Positions 33,231 through 45,900 of a stretch of DNA of 51,461 nucleotides are shown here, in pieces; position 1 is the first letter of the stretch; each line of letters opens with the position of its first letter. The notes under the pieces were generated by a model. It saw only the letters and a program-made list of their open reading frames with translations, made no database searches and was not told the origin of the DNA. Source of the DNA: Intoshia linei (Eukaryota > Orthonectida > Rhopaluridae); NCBI GenBank assembly GCA_001642005.1, contig LWCA01000118.1:1-51461 (forward strand), read 5' to 3'. The position numbers and the translations under genes are program-made.

Positions 33231-33284
33231 CCGCCCTCGGCAGATCTAGGTGCTGTTTGTACATAGTACAAACAGCCAAGCTAG
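33231..33284 (+). mobile_element. Helitron-like 3' terminus with perfect hairpin
   Basis: CCCTCGGCAGATCTAGGT leads into an 11-bp perfect stem, GCTGTTTGTAC at 33252-33262 and GTACAAACAGC at 33266-33276, with a three-base loop. Four bases later comes CTAG (33281-33284) followed by T. The stretch AACAGYCAASCTAGTT is shared with 24403-24418. The architecture fits a Helitron end; no Rep/helicase gene or 5' TC end was found. Confidence 0.5.
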
Positions 33285-33580
33285 TTAATAATATAAGAAT
33301 AATATAATAAATAAAATAATTTCGAATGAAAAATAATGTTCAGATTATTAAATACATTAATTAAACTTACATTAGTTAATTTACCATACTTAACTTATAC
33401 ATAAATAGTAATATTAAATTAAATTATTCAGAAGGCCGCACTTTCCCTATCTCTGGTCTAAGTCCTTATTAACGTAATTTTTATTAATGGAAATTATATG
33501 TTCATGGACTTTTTTTTCTTAACGATTTTGTATGAACCAGAAATTCCGTTAATAAAAATTGTATATCTAAAGCTCTATAA

Positions 33581-34482
33581 CAGTGGTTCCAGATTCAAAT
33601 AGTGTACGAACCCCCATTTGGAAATATTTATTTTTTTGGACCCAAAGGAAACATTAAATGAATAAAACATTTATGATAAAATTAACCCTTACGAGACAAT
33701 TGCATGTATAAATGCCAAAAACTACACTCATAAATTTATATTGGGTTGTATAAAAACCGAAATAAGGCGGTACCAATATAAATTATGAACAAATTACGGC
33801 TCATACAATAACATGTAAAATGCGTAAAAATTAATTTTATTATCAATGTTTACTTTGTGCCAACAATAAAATAAATTATATTCTAATAAAATACAATCAC
33901 GCACCGTGATTGTAATTACGTGTCATGAATTAAATATATTTTATTGCTAATTCTAAGCCAAATATTAAAGCAAAATTTAAGTTGTTCACTTTATAAATCA
34001 ATGACATTTAAAATTTCTGAATTTTAAGCTTTAAATTTTAGTGTTTTATAACATTTTGAAAATCAGCATAGTCTCGTAAGGGTTAAGGTTTTTTCACATA
34101 AGATTTGGTAAAATCTTTTTTCAAAAAAGTATTTGAAAAAAGGGTTGGTAAATCAGATTTTTTATATTGTGGTTTAATTAAGTGGACTTTTCAAAAAAAT
34201 ATAGAAAAAGTAGATTTTTCCCAGGTTTTTTGAAATGGTATCTTTTATTAACACATATATTTGTAATATAAAAGTGGAGTTTTTAAAATAATAATGTAGC
34301 GGTCGTAGAGGCGTTAGGACACATTCCAATCATCTGTCAATTCTGTCGTCAATATTAAAAATTATACCTTAAAAATAAAGAAAAGTTGATAAAAATTTTT
34401 CAATATTTTATTTGAATTTCACGGAGGCAGACATATAGTTTTGGACCCTATGGAGTACAGGGACCCCAATCGACAACACCTG
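33581..34482. mobile_element. hAT-type element R1, copy 1, with minisatellite and nested MITE
   Basis: The element starts CAGTGGTTCC and ends CAACACCTG. It is flanked by CTCTATAA (33573-33580) and ATCTATAA (34483-34490), a 7/8 match to an 8-bp target duplication. The interior has the GGTTGGTAAATCAGATTTTT-type minisatellite (34090-34290) and a conserved ATAATAATGTAGCGGTC block. A piggyBac MITE is inserted at 33686-34082. Copy 2 at 41722-42368, in reverse orientation, lacks that MITE. Confidence 0.85.
33686..34082. mobile_element. piggyBac-type MITE with demonstrable empty site
   Basis: The 397-bp element starts CCCTTACGAGAC and ends GTCTCGTAAGGG, a perfect 12-bp inverted repeat. It is flanked by TTAA on both sides (33682-33685 and 34083-34086). 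The related R1 copy at 41722-42368 carries a single TTAA (42274-42277) at the matching position, showing the pre-insertion state. No coding region. Confidence 0.93.
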
Positions 34483-34597
34483 ATCTATAATTTATTTGTA
34501 ATGGCTATCATAAATATAAACTCATTTGTCTATGTCATTTTGTTATTAATTAGATGTCAATTTATTACGTTTTTTATCAAATTTTTAATTAAATATA

Positions 34598-35158
34598 CAC
34601 TGTGTATCAAAACATTAGGCAAATCGATAAAATGATCATAATGAGTTACTAAGCAGGTTTATATTGTTCAATTATTTAAAAAATAAATTATAGTTATATA
34701 GGCGCACCTGGTTAACTAAAAATTATTGTCATATCTATTATATTAAAGTTTATTTGAATTAATTACTGCTCAATTTAATATTCTCGTGTATTAAAACATT
34801 AGACAAATTTACAAAATGGGCCAAAAATCCGATTTTACAGTAGACGAAAAAAATAAAATTACCAAATTACTTGCTCAGGGGCATAAAACCATTGATATTT
34901 CCAGGGTTTTAGGCAGAAATCACCGCACAATTAAAAAATGGACAGAGGATCCTGGTAAAAAAAGTAATCGCCTGGAAAAGAGCCGTCCAAAGTTATTGTC
35001 TTCACGTGATCTAAACAGAATCAAGAGAGAAGTAGTCTTCAGTCCACTGTCAACTAGTTCTGCGTTATTGATTGATATGATTCCATTCCTAGCTTTTTGT
35101 CCCTTATATCCGGACGTCTCTTATAACCGGTGTCTTTTATAAGCGGATTCTACTGTAG
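34598..35158 (+). pseudogene. Tc1-like element relic with truncated transposase
   Basis: A Tc1-type left end (TA followed by CACTGTGTATCAAAACATTAGG) leads to an open frame from 34816. It encodes the N-terminal helix-turn-helix region of a Tc1 transposase: FTVDEKNKITKLLAQGHKT, ISRVLGRNHRTIKKW and SSRDLNRIKREV, and stops matching near 35085. The DDE catalytic domain is missing. The right side ends in TTATAAGCGGATTCTACTGTA, resembling the end of a different TA-target MITE. The insert is therefore composite or rearranged. It interrupts family M copy 2. Confidence 0.75.
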
Positions 35159-35559
35159 TATCACTTTATATCTGATATTAAATTAGATTACGATCTTAGT
35201 TAATTAGATACAATTACTATCATTGCGGAAATATCATTTATTTAACTTTATTTTATTTTTGTAAATAATTTAACTATAAAATTTTTTATGTACCCAAAAA
35301 ACTGATGTGGACCCCGTTGAGAATTTTTGTGTATTAATTGGTTATGTATTATTCAAAAACTCATAATAACAAGAAATATGACCATTTAATGGTTTTTATT
35401 TAAAATAATTAAATTTACCTTAACCAGTGTATTACTATGGGAATATTTCATATTAATATTATATAATATATATAAATTAATATTATTAATAACTTATTAA
35501 AAATAAGGACTTAGAGTCTAATTTTTAGACTGTATTGTATATTTAACAAAATAATTTAG

Positions 35560-36751
35560 AAACAAGAACACGGGTTTCTGGCATTCACGAGAAAATTATT
35601 CGGATTTCCCATACAATATGTTCAAAGTGTATATATTAGTGACACAAGTTACATAAATTGGCAAATGGTGGATTTATCGATATCAAATGAACCCATTACA
35701 TTACATAGCACAGTATTTACATATCATGTGATATCAATACTTAGCCAAAATTGTATTAAATACATATCGTATACAAATGGAGATATATTTGAAATTTTTA
35801 AAGTAAATAATCAAAATTTTCGATAAACGTTTAGGTATAACTACTATACGTATATCAAAATTTAAACATGAAATTGAATCCACGTTATATGTTAATTTTG
35901 GAGATGAAAATTGGCACAATACATTTGAAAAACCTACTTTAGACACAAGGCAGATTCAGGTAGATTCATATAATGTATCTTCGCAACAAATATCTTCATT
36001 AATATACTATACATATTCCATGACTGAAATGTGGTTAAGTCTAGATGGTTTAAGAACATGGCTTAAAATTCCTCCATTAATTAATATTAAAAATGTATTA
36101 ATTTATCAAAATGGAAATATACAAAACTTCAAAATAGCCTCCGTAAACATTAGAAATTTTAAAATTAAATTAATTAATTTAAACCTAAATATTTTAAATT
36201 GCAATAAAAATAATTATAATTTTTCTAATTTCAAAGGTCGTAAAATCTACACGAATCATGTCAAAATAACTCGTACATCTCTATGTCATCTGAATGTTGA
36301 TATCCTTAAAATTAAGAGAAGTGTATATTACCAATGTGAACCATATGATTATTCTTGTGCGACAGGGTTCCAGAGACGTAACAATTTATGTATAAACCTA
36401 CACAAAGTAAATAAATTTAATGATAAGTCAAACATGAAAAAAATTTGCCTAGAATCGAAAATGCAAATAGTCAATCTTAAAGGCTATGAAAAAATATTTC
36501 ATGAAAGGTTTTATAAAAAATTTTGCTTCATAAATGTATTTCAGAATATAACCCTTGTGGATTATAAAAATGTTGATTGCCGTCATGTTCAAAACATGTT
36601 ACCAGAGGTTTGGAGAAAATCGATTTTTAATGATTATAAACCTTTTAAACAAAAAATTCAGATTGCAAAAATATGTACCATTATTATTACAATCGTAATT
36701 TTAATTGGAAAATTAATCGGAGTACTCTGTTCTCAACGAAAGTATTTATGA
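35560..36751 (+). CDS. Sortilin/VPS10-like receptor, C-terminal part
   Basis: Two exons are inferred, 35560-35802 and 35835-36751. The first has VYISDTSYINWQMVDL (sortilin VYISDDGGYSWTKML). The second has FGDENWHNTF (STDEGQCWQTYTF), an Asp-box-like SLDGLRTW, then the 10CC-type cysteine block CEPYDYSCATGFQRRNNLC (sortilin LCSLEDFLCDFGYYR). A membrane segment near IIITIVILIGKLIGVL and a short tail ending KYL follow. VPS10 receptors sort cargo between Golgi and endosomes. The frames of the two exons differ by one base across the only GT-AG intron available (35803-35834), so there is either an indel or an unusual splice. With the N-terminal fragment and missing middle, the gene may be decaying. 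Family assignment rests on motifs. Confidence 0.6.
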
Positions 36752-38110
36752 ATTAATTAACATTTTTGACTACCAGGAATTCAAAAAAACTATACTTTAA
36801 ATAAATACAATAAACAGAAATAAAAAAAAGAATTGAAGAAACATTTATGAATTTATTAAATTGACAAATTGTAAATTTTAATCCTTTACTTATATAAAAT
36901 TGAATTTTTGTGTGTTATCGTTTATTTTAACAATTAACAGTCGTATAATTTACAAAATTCAATCTCTAATATAGTTTTTCACGGATAATGTTTATATTTA
37001 AGTTTGATTTACCGAAATTGACTCCTTCAGGGTCACAAACCCAATTAACTTTTTTTAATATAAAATCAGCCCAAAAATTTAAAAAAACATAAATTCTGGG
37101 ACGTTTTAAAATCATTCATATTGTCGTAAATTTCAGTCTCAAAAACGCATACTTTCATGGTCAAAATTTAAAAATCAAATTACCCCTTATTTTAAAAATG
37201 AAAAATAACTTAAAATTTTATAAAATTTGACATTCTGGGATAGTATTTAAAATCATAAGCATTATCATATATGGCAACCTCAAAAAATATCATTTTCACT
37301 ATCAAAACCCATATTACCCTTTTTTTATATTTATTAATGAAAACAGTTCTAAAATTAAAAAAAATTACAGCTGGTACAGTTATATTCAGTTAACACACAA
37401 AAAAATTTAATCTCAAAAGGTGATGCCTTCACGATTAAAAAAGCACTTTAATTACCAAAGTTTGGTATTCATTTTTTTATTTGGTAACTATTTTATTAAA
37501 AAATTAAAATAATTAATGGTACTAGAATTTAAAAAAAAGATCATAATTATACAGTTTATTCGATTTGATATATATTTCCACATATAAAATTTCCACCTCA
37601 GAAATATTTATTGGTTAAAAAAAATTTTTAATGTATTATCATCAAGGGAGGTCAATTTGCTAGTACCAGCAAATTTTTTTTAAATATATAAATGACTAAT
37701 TTATAAAATTTAAACTGAATATAATGACGCTTAGGTCTCACAAATTTTTAATATTTAGAACTAAGTACTGAACTTTTAAAGCTGAAAAAGGTATTTTTCC
37801 TTCATGGTTGCTAAAATTTTGGTTTTTTATTTTGTGGATGGATTAAGAGTTCTTTCTGGTAAAGTTTAGTAAAATTCTATTTTTTTGGGGTAAGATTAAA
37901 ATTATTTTTCTCCAAATGTCAAAATTACTTGAAAAAAAATTTAACTATGAATTGTAACTTGCCTGTCGTCCTACATGTCTAACTTAACATGATAAAAACA
38001 GAACAAGGTGAATTAAGTAAGATGAAAAAACCAGAGTAAATTTAAACTAATTTATTAAATATAACTCATGCAATAAGTGGTACAATGAATTTGATATATG
38101 GATTATAAAA
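36752..38110. repeat. R2 copy D and minisatellite units, intergenic
   Basis: About 36890-37640 is the most diverged R2 copy, recognisable by CATAAGCATTATCAT, ACAGCTGGTACAGTTATATT, AACACACAAAAAAATT and ATGCCTTCACGATTAAAAAAGC in the R2 order. About 37780-37930 holds minisatellite units such as GGTTGCTAAAATTTTGG. No gene is seen. Confidence 0.65.
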
Positions 38111-39674
<1,564 letters not shown>

Positions 39675-39999
39675 GATTCTTTTTCAATAAAATAGTTAAA
39701 ATTTAATAAACTGAGACAATATGCTAATTTCTTTAAGCAATGAAATGTGGGTTGTTGATGTTTTAAAATGAAATCAACTCAAGACATCAAAGTTTGTCGA
39801 AATTTGATATCTTAAGGTATATTCCAATTTTTAATACTAATTTTTATACATTTGGATATGCTGCGAAAATAGTAATTGAAAATTGTGGGTGATTTAAATT
39901 ATCAACAACTGGGATAGGAGGATTTTTAAGTCATGAAATGATGCGCACATGTTTCAGACAAAGTAGACAAATGTTTAATTTTTATTTAATAGTTTCAGT
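39675..39999. promoter_or_regulatory. Actin upstream and EXOC4 downstream region
   Basis: The 325 bp between the actin start codon and the EXOC4 stop codon (both minus strand) must hold the actin promoter and the EXOC4 3' end. An AATAAA for EXOC4 (minus strand, 39981-39986) lies 13 bp after its stop. No CArG box or TATA element was identified. Confidence 0.4.
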
Positions 40000-42900
40000 T
40001 CATATTTCAGACTCTACACTGTAAATAACTTGTTTAATTTTTTCCATCCTTTCTTCGTGCGTAGTTTTTAGTTCATCATCATTCATAGATCTACTACGTT
40101 CACTGAGTTTTAGTAAAATTTCGTATTGACCCAATGAAAATAAATCTCCCTTTTCTAGTGTTAAGGCCACAATTTCCTATTAATAACAATTATATTTTTA
40201 ATCAACGATAATCAATATTAGATATATCAAATTTTAATTTAACAATTAACCTATTTTTTTTGAAATGTAATCCACTCATCAGATTGTAAAAGTTTATATA
40301 ATACAAATTAATGTATGAATTGTTTAATATACATAATGTAGGAAATCAAGTGTAAATAATATTATAATTTTATCTATATCTTATTTTAACATATATGTAA
40401 ATATATATTATTATAATACGTGCTAATGTTATATCAATTTTATTTATAATTTGAATAATTATAATTATTACACTTATACAAAGTTTTTAATTTCAGTAAA
40501 GGAAATTATTATCAATCACATTAAATATATATATTTTTATGTTTTGATATAATTTTGATGCCTTCAATCAAAAGATGAATAATATTCATTACAATAATAT
40601 TCATCAAAAATTATTTCAATCGTCAAAATGAATTAGACATTTCTGTAATAAATTAGATGCAAAGTTTATAAATATTTACGTATTAAGTCAGTGTCCGCAA
40701 ACATGAGTGGATGACATTTATATAGGATACATATAGCACTACTTTAAAATTTTTTATAATCCACCAAAAATTTAAAAATTTGCCTCCCTTCCTTTCTTAG
40801 CCTTCTTTATTAGAATCGAATATCATTGAATTGCATATATTTAATCAATTACAAAACAATTTTTCTTGGAATTTTTTTATTCCTGCAATGTAGTATTAAA
40901 CAAGACACATATATGTCTGTTTGTATATGGCAGGGGTCAGCAATCAGTTGCCCACAGAATAATTTTGGTGGCCCTTTGAGTAAATATGTAAATTATTAGT
41001 TTAAAATTTTTCAACTTTAAACACAGTTTGAAACATTTTCTACTATACTTATAATTGGGTCATTTAACCATTTAATACTGAATTTTCAAATCGTTCCGGA
41101 ATTTTTTTGTTGAATATACTAGAACCGTTTCACTTCAGTTAAAATTAAAATCTATCATATTTAAATAATCAAAAACGGACCCATATATTTTTTTGATATA
41201 AAAAAGTGGCCGACAAGATGCAACTTTTTGCCTATCCCTGGTACATGGTTTGGTTAGACCTAAAATTTAAGTTGACTTTACTCTATTGAATTTTATCACT
41301 GCTAATAATATCAAGTAGATAATTAGGGATTCAAATTAAAAAGTCAAAATTACATCTGGTGATAACCTCAAATAGTCATAAAATGTGCGACTATTTTCTA
41401 ATTCATTTTCTCGAGTCATGCATATATCAGATAAAGTTTTCTGAACCATAGAAATTTGATTCGTCCTAAAAATAATTTATAATAAAAACATTTTACATTA
41501 CATTTTATTAATTCCTTTTTTATTTATTTTTCTAAGATAACCCGCAATTTCAAAAAATCTAAACAAAATATTTATATAGGTAAAATTATATAACAAATAA
41601 AATTTTTCACTTTTTTAACAATTTATATTATTACAGACTAATTCCTAGTTAACGGAATAATTTCCTATAAAAATCTTAATCCATTAACGAGAAATTTTTT
41701 ATAAATAATGATACATTAAAACAATGATTCCCGATTGAGGTCCAAAATTATATGCCAGGGATGTGAGATTCTAAGATATATGAAAATTTTGATAACTTTA
41801 TAATGTTATTTTTATAAAATTTTTAATAATTATTACAGAGTTTCTAGATGTTTATTACCCCAAAGCCTAGAAGACCGCTACATTATTATTTCAAAAATTC
41901 CACTTTTATACCACCATTAATAAAATTTAATAAAAAATACCATTTCAAGCCATAAGAAAAATTGACTTTAACCGATATTGTTTGAAAAATCTAATTTTAC
42001 GAAACCTTATGAAAAAAATCCAATTTTACCAACCCTTAAGGGAAAAATACCATTTTTCCAATATTTTTGTGAAAAACACGATTTTACAAAATTTTATGAT
42101 AAAAGCCTCTCATTCCAACGACAAAATAAAACTCCAATATTACCAACGCTTAGCGAAATAGCCACTTTTTCCAGTATTATTTTGAAAAATTCCATTTTAC
42201 TAAATCTTATGAGCAACAACTTCCTAATCCAAAACCCATAATAAATAATTAAATTTTACCGATAAAAAAACCTTTAATTTTTTCATCAATGTTTTATATT
42301 TTTCTTGGGATCCAACAAAATAAATATTTTGAAAGGGGGTCCGACACTATTTGTACCGGGAACCACAGTATTAAAACAATTTTTTATTTTTATTCCACTT
42401 AACCTATATTTGCATGTCATTTCATATAATTAATAATCAACCATTATTATAAACATTAATCATAAAGAAAATAAAATGTTTTACGTATCTGAAGCTTTTA
42501 ATTTGAACCGAAAAAACTTTAGTATAATTATGAGGCTAGTCATTTTAAGTTAAACTTCACATTCCGTTAATCAGGTTTTTTTCCGTTATCGAAGAATTCA
42601 GTTCAAGTATATTGTAAATATATTATAATTATAATAAAAGATAAGATAATATCTTATAATTATAAAATGATAATATCGACCTGTAATTAAATTATAAATA
42701 ATTACAAAATAGATGTTATTGATCCAAGCCCATCAAAAATAAATCTAAATATACATTTTATTAAAATACCAATATCAAAATATAACGTATTATACGTTAT
42801 ATTAAGCTATACGTACGTATAGCTTAGTTTTTATTAATTTTCTTAAAATTTTTTTTAGTTTCTATTCATCTAGATATCTCTGACGCATATATAATAAAAA

Positions 42901-45900
42901 AAGTGTAAAACATACAAATCTAATGTTGTAGAAAGTTTTTAATTTTACGAAAAACGCTGTAAGTCAATATCTGAACACATATGAAGAGTTTAACAATTTT
43001 TTTGTTAGCGTAACAATAAAAAATGTATTTGCTGTCCATACATAAAAGATTAAGAACCCATAATCTCTACCGCCACAGTGGTAGTGTATTTACGGCGCGA
43101 CATAAATAACCATAAATTTACTTAAATTTGTTATGAGGTAAAGAATGTTGAATAGTATCCGCGTAATTTCGTAATATTTTGCATAAAATTGAAATTTCGT
43201 TATCATTATCATCTGCATTATCAGCAATAAAATAACTCGACTAAATAAATGTAATTAAAAAATATTCTGAAATTATCTATTCCGCATATAACGACAATAA
43301 GGTTATATGGTTATAATGATATAATTAAGGTTTTTATTTAGATACCAAAAAATACAAGCCTGAGAATGATTTCGTATGCATAATATATTTTTTTCATTTT
43401 TTGAATGACATTAAGGTGATAGTCTTATTATATATTTTGAAATCATTAAAATTTAAATTGGATACAAAATTATATTTATAGGTTTATTATTATATTATAT
43501 TATTACATGTATTTCCAATATTATTAAAGCTATAATTACTTTATTTCACTTTATTAGATTCTTGTTTATTTAATTTATAAAAAACAGTATAGTCAAATAG
43601 TTATGAGGACGTCTCATGTATATAATTGAAAATTTCTCAATGCAGACCGAAACAGTTACAAGGATAGTCAAGTTTTCCATTATAACTAATATTGGATCCA
43701 TTTGTGTTTTTAAAGTAATTCAAGAAATATACACCACTTAACCCATCGCAGACTTTAAATTAAAATATAAATACCGGTAAAGACTTGGATTTATACAGAA
43801 TAAAATAATAGCACAATATTTTCATTTCAATGTGAAGTATCAATATGTAAAGTTCGGCAATGGTATCAAATTGAGTTTTTATTATATTAAATTTGCTACA
43901 TTTTTATAAATAATCCAGAATTATTTACCTTGCAATTTCATGAGTAGAATCCTAAAAATTTAATATATTTTAGAATCTAAAATATTAAAACAAATAATCC
44001 TAACTATCGATGACAGAGTCGACTCTACCTCGCAGGTATCCCTTTTCGAGCGACTTGGTTTAAATTTTTCTAAAATGAGGCTTCATTCTTCCAAATTGAT
44101 CACTTAAGAAAAATAATCAAAAATAAATTTTTGACCATAATAACTATTTTGGGTGCCAACTTTACACTGTTACACAGACTAGTCACTAGTGTGTCCAAAT
44201 TTTGTAAAAAATACCAAGTTTTACTTTACTGGTTTTTACTTTATCTGATTTTTTTTGACAGTTTTAAACCTCATTACTTTTAAGAATAAGCTAATTTTCT
44301 TTATTTCTTTAAATAATTTATAAATTGTCACTTAGCTTTTGAATTTGTTTGATAGTTTGTGAATAAATAAAATTATAAATGTACTATCCTGAATATACAT
44401 GTACAAATATCAGCTAACTCTGCCGCCGACAAAATTTATAATTTTAAGACCGATTCTTTGATTTATTACACCAGGGGTTCTCACACCTTTTTCATTTTTC
44501 ACACCAGACCGGAAATTTACTATGAAAATATTCTCTTATTATAAAATCACTAAAAAGAAAAAATTGTGCACCAATTACCACACAATTATAGTATGTTCGA
44601 AATACCTAATTTCCATAAAAAATTATACAACACGTAAAAAATTGTACATGTACTATATAATAATCAATTACATTTTCATAATCATTATTGGGTTGTAGTA
44701 ATGTTGAATGAATAAGAAATGTCTTGATACAACTGCTTAACCAAACCTAAAAAATATGAAAAGTAAGACAATAATTATTATAATATAATATATAATATTA
44801 TATTCTATTATATTATATATTTATATATATATTATATATATAACATAAGTTAGTCAAGAATTATACATCTGAATTTTTGGAATTTAGATAAATTATTTCA
44901 CGGTTGTACTCAGTAGTGGATCTAGATGAGGTGCAGGGCGGTCGCCCCCACCCCTTGCGCGACAAATGTGCCTTAAAATATTTTAATTTGTGTAAACATT
45001 GTGAAAAATTAAAAAAAATTTTGGACCCATCGTTTACGTTTTATGTACATGATCATTTATCATTAATTTATGCATTAATTTATGCATTATTTTTTATGCT
45101 AGTAACATCAGTTAAAGTTAAATTATCGAACTTAAATTTGTTCATAATTGAAGACAACTTGCCGAAAATATCGAGTTTGATGCAGTTGAACAACGCAACA
45201 GTTGAATTTTCAACATTGAAAAATTTAGTAAAATGAAAACTAGAAAAAAATATAAATTATTATTATAGATAGGAATATTTAATAAACACAATATAAAAAT
45301 TCCAATATAAATACATTATATCCATTTGACCCCTAATAATTATTTCACCCCCTGGGTGAAAACCTAGATCCGCCACTGGTTGCACTACTTGTTGAGGAAA
45401 TTTGAAACAGGTTAAGATCACTGTTTTAAGGAAATTGGGATTTTTGGGACTATTAAGTATATTCTGAAAATTTAAAAATTTTAGACCTGGTCATTAGTAC
45501 AGTGTGTTCATTTTAAATCGCACACTTTTAAATTTTCTATACATTTTTTATAGTAATAAATTATTACTAAAAATTGTAAAAAGTGTGCGCCATAATAAAC
45601 AAGTTAAACAAAAGATATAGAATTTTTCAAATTAAACTGTAATTGATAATCTTAACTTGAGTTTAATTTAAATTAAATAATTAAAATATAATTCAATTAA
45701 ACTTTAATATTTGAATTCATTTACTATGTTGTCAGTTGTAGTAATTATTCCTAAAGTTTATCAATTATTTTCATGTGTGCGCTGTTAAATGAACACCCTG
45801 TACTGACTCAATATACCAGGTTTCTTAATTTTTTTTAATTTTAGCACCCCGTTAGCCAGATTATTATTATTTAGAATCTAAATTTTAGATTATTAAATAT

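Larger units (their letters stand above)
33461..35511. mobile_element. Family M, copy 2, hosting three nested insertions
   Basis: The ends AGTCCTTATTAACG and AATAAGGACT are flanked by TA at 33459-33460 and 35512-35513. When the two inserts (33581-34482 and 34598-about 35158) are taken out, the remaining sequence is collinear with the intact copy at 30347-30895. Shared blocks include AATTCCGTTAATAAAAATT, TCAATTTATTACGTTT, ATTAAATTAGAT and TTGCGGAAATATCATTT. The stack lies between the N- and C-terminal sortilin-like fragments. Confidence 0.85.

Noticed and set aside
35100-35158. Second TA-target MITE ending TTATAAGCGGATTCTACTGTA
   Set aside because: Only one terminus is visible, so it is reported as part of the composite Tc1-like insert rather than as its own element.
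41978-42241. 87-codon open frame
   Set aside because: It is the 29-30 bp minisatellite of R1 read through in one frame.
44904-45236. 110-codon open frame in an EXOC4 intron
   Set aside because: Almost entirely within a hAT MITE bounded by target duplications; chance coding.
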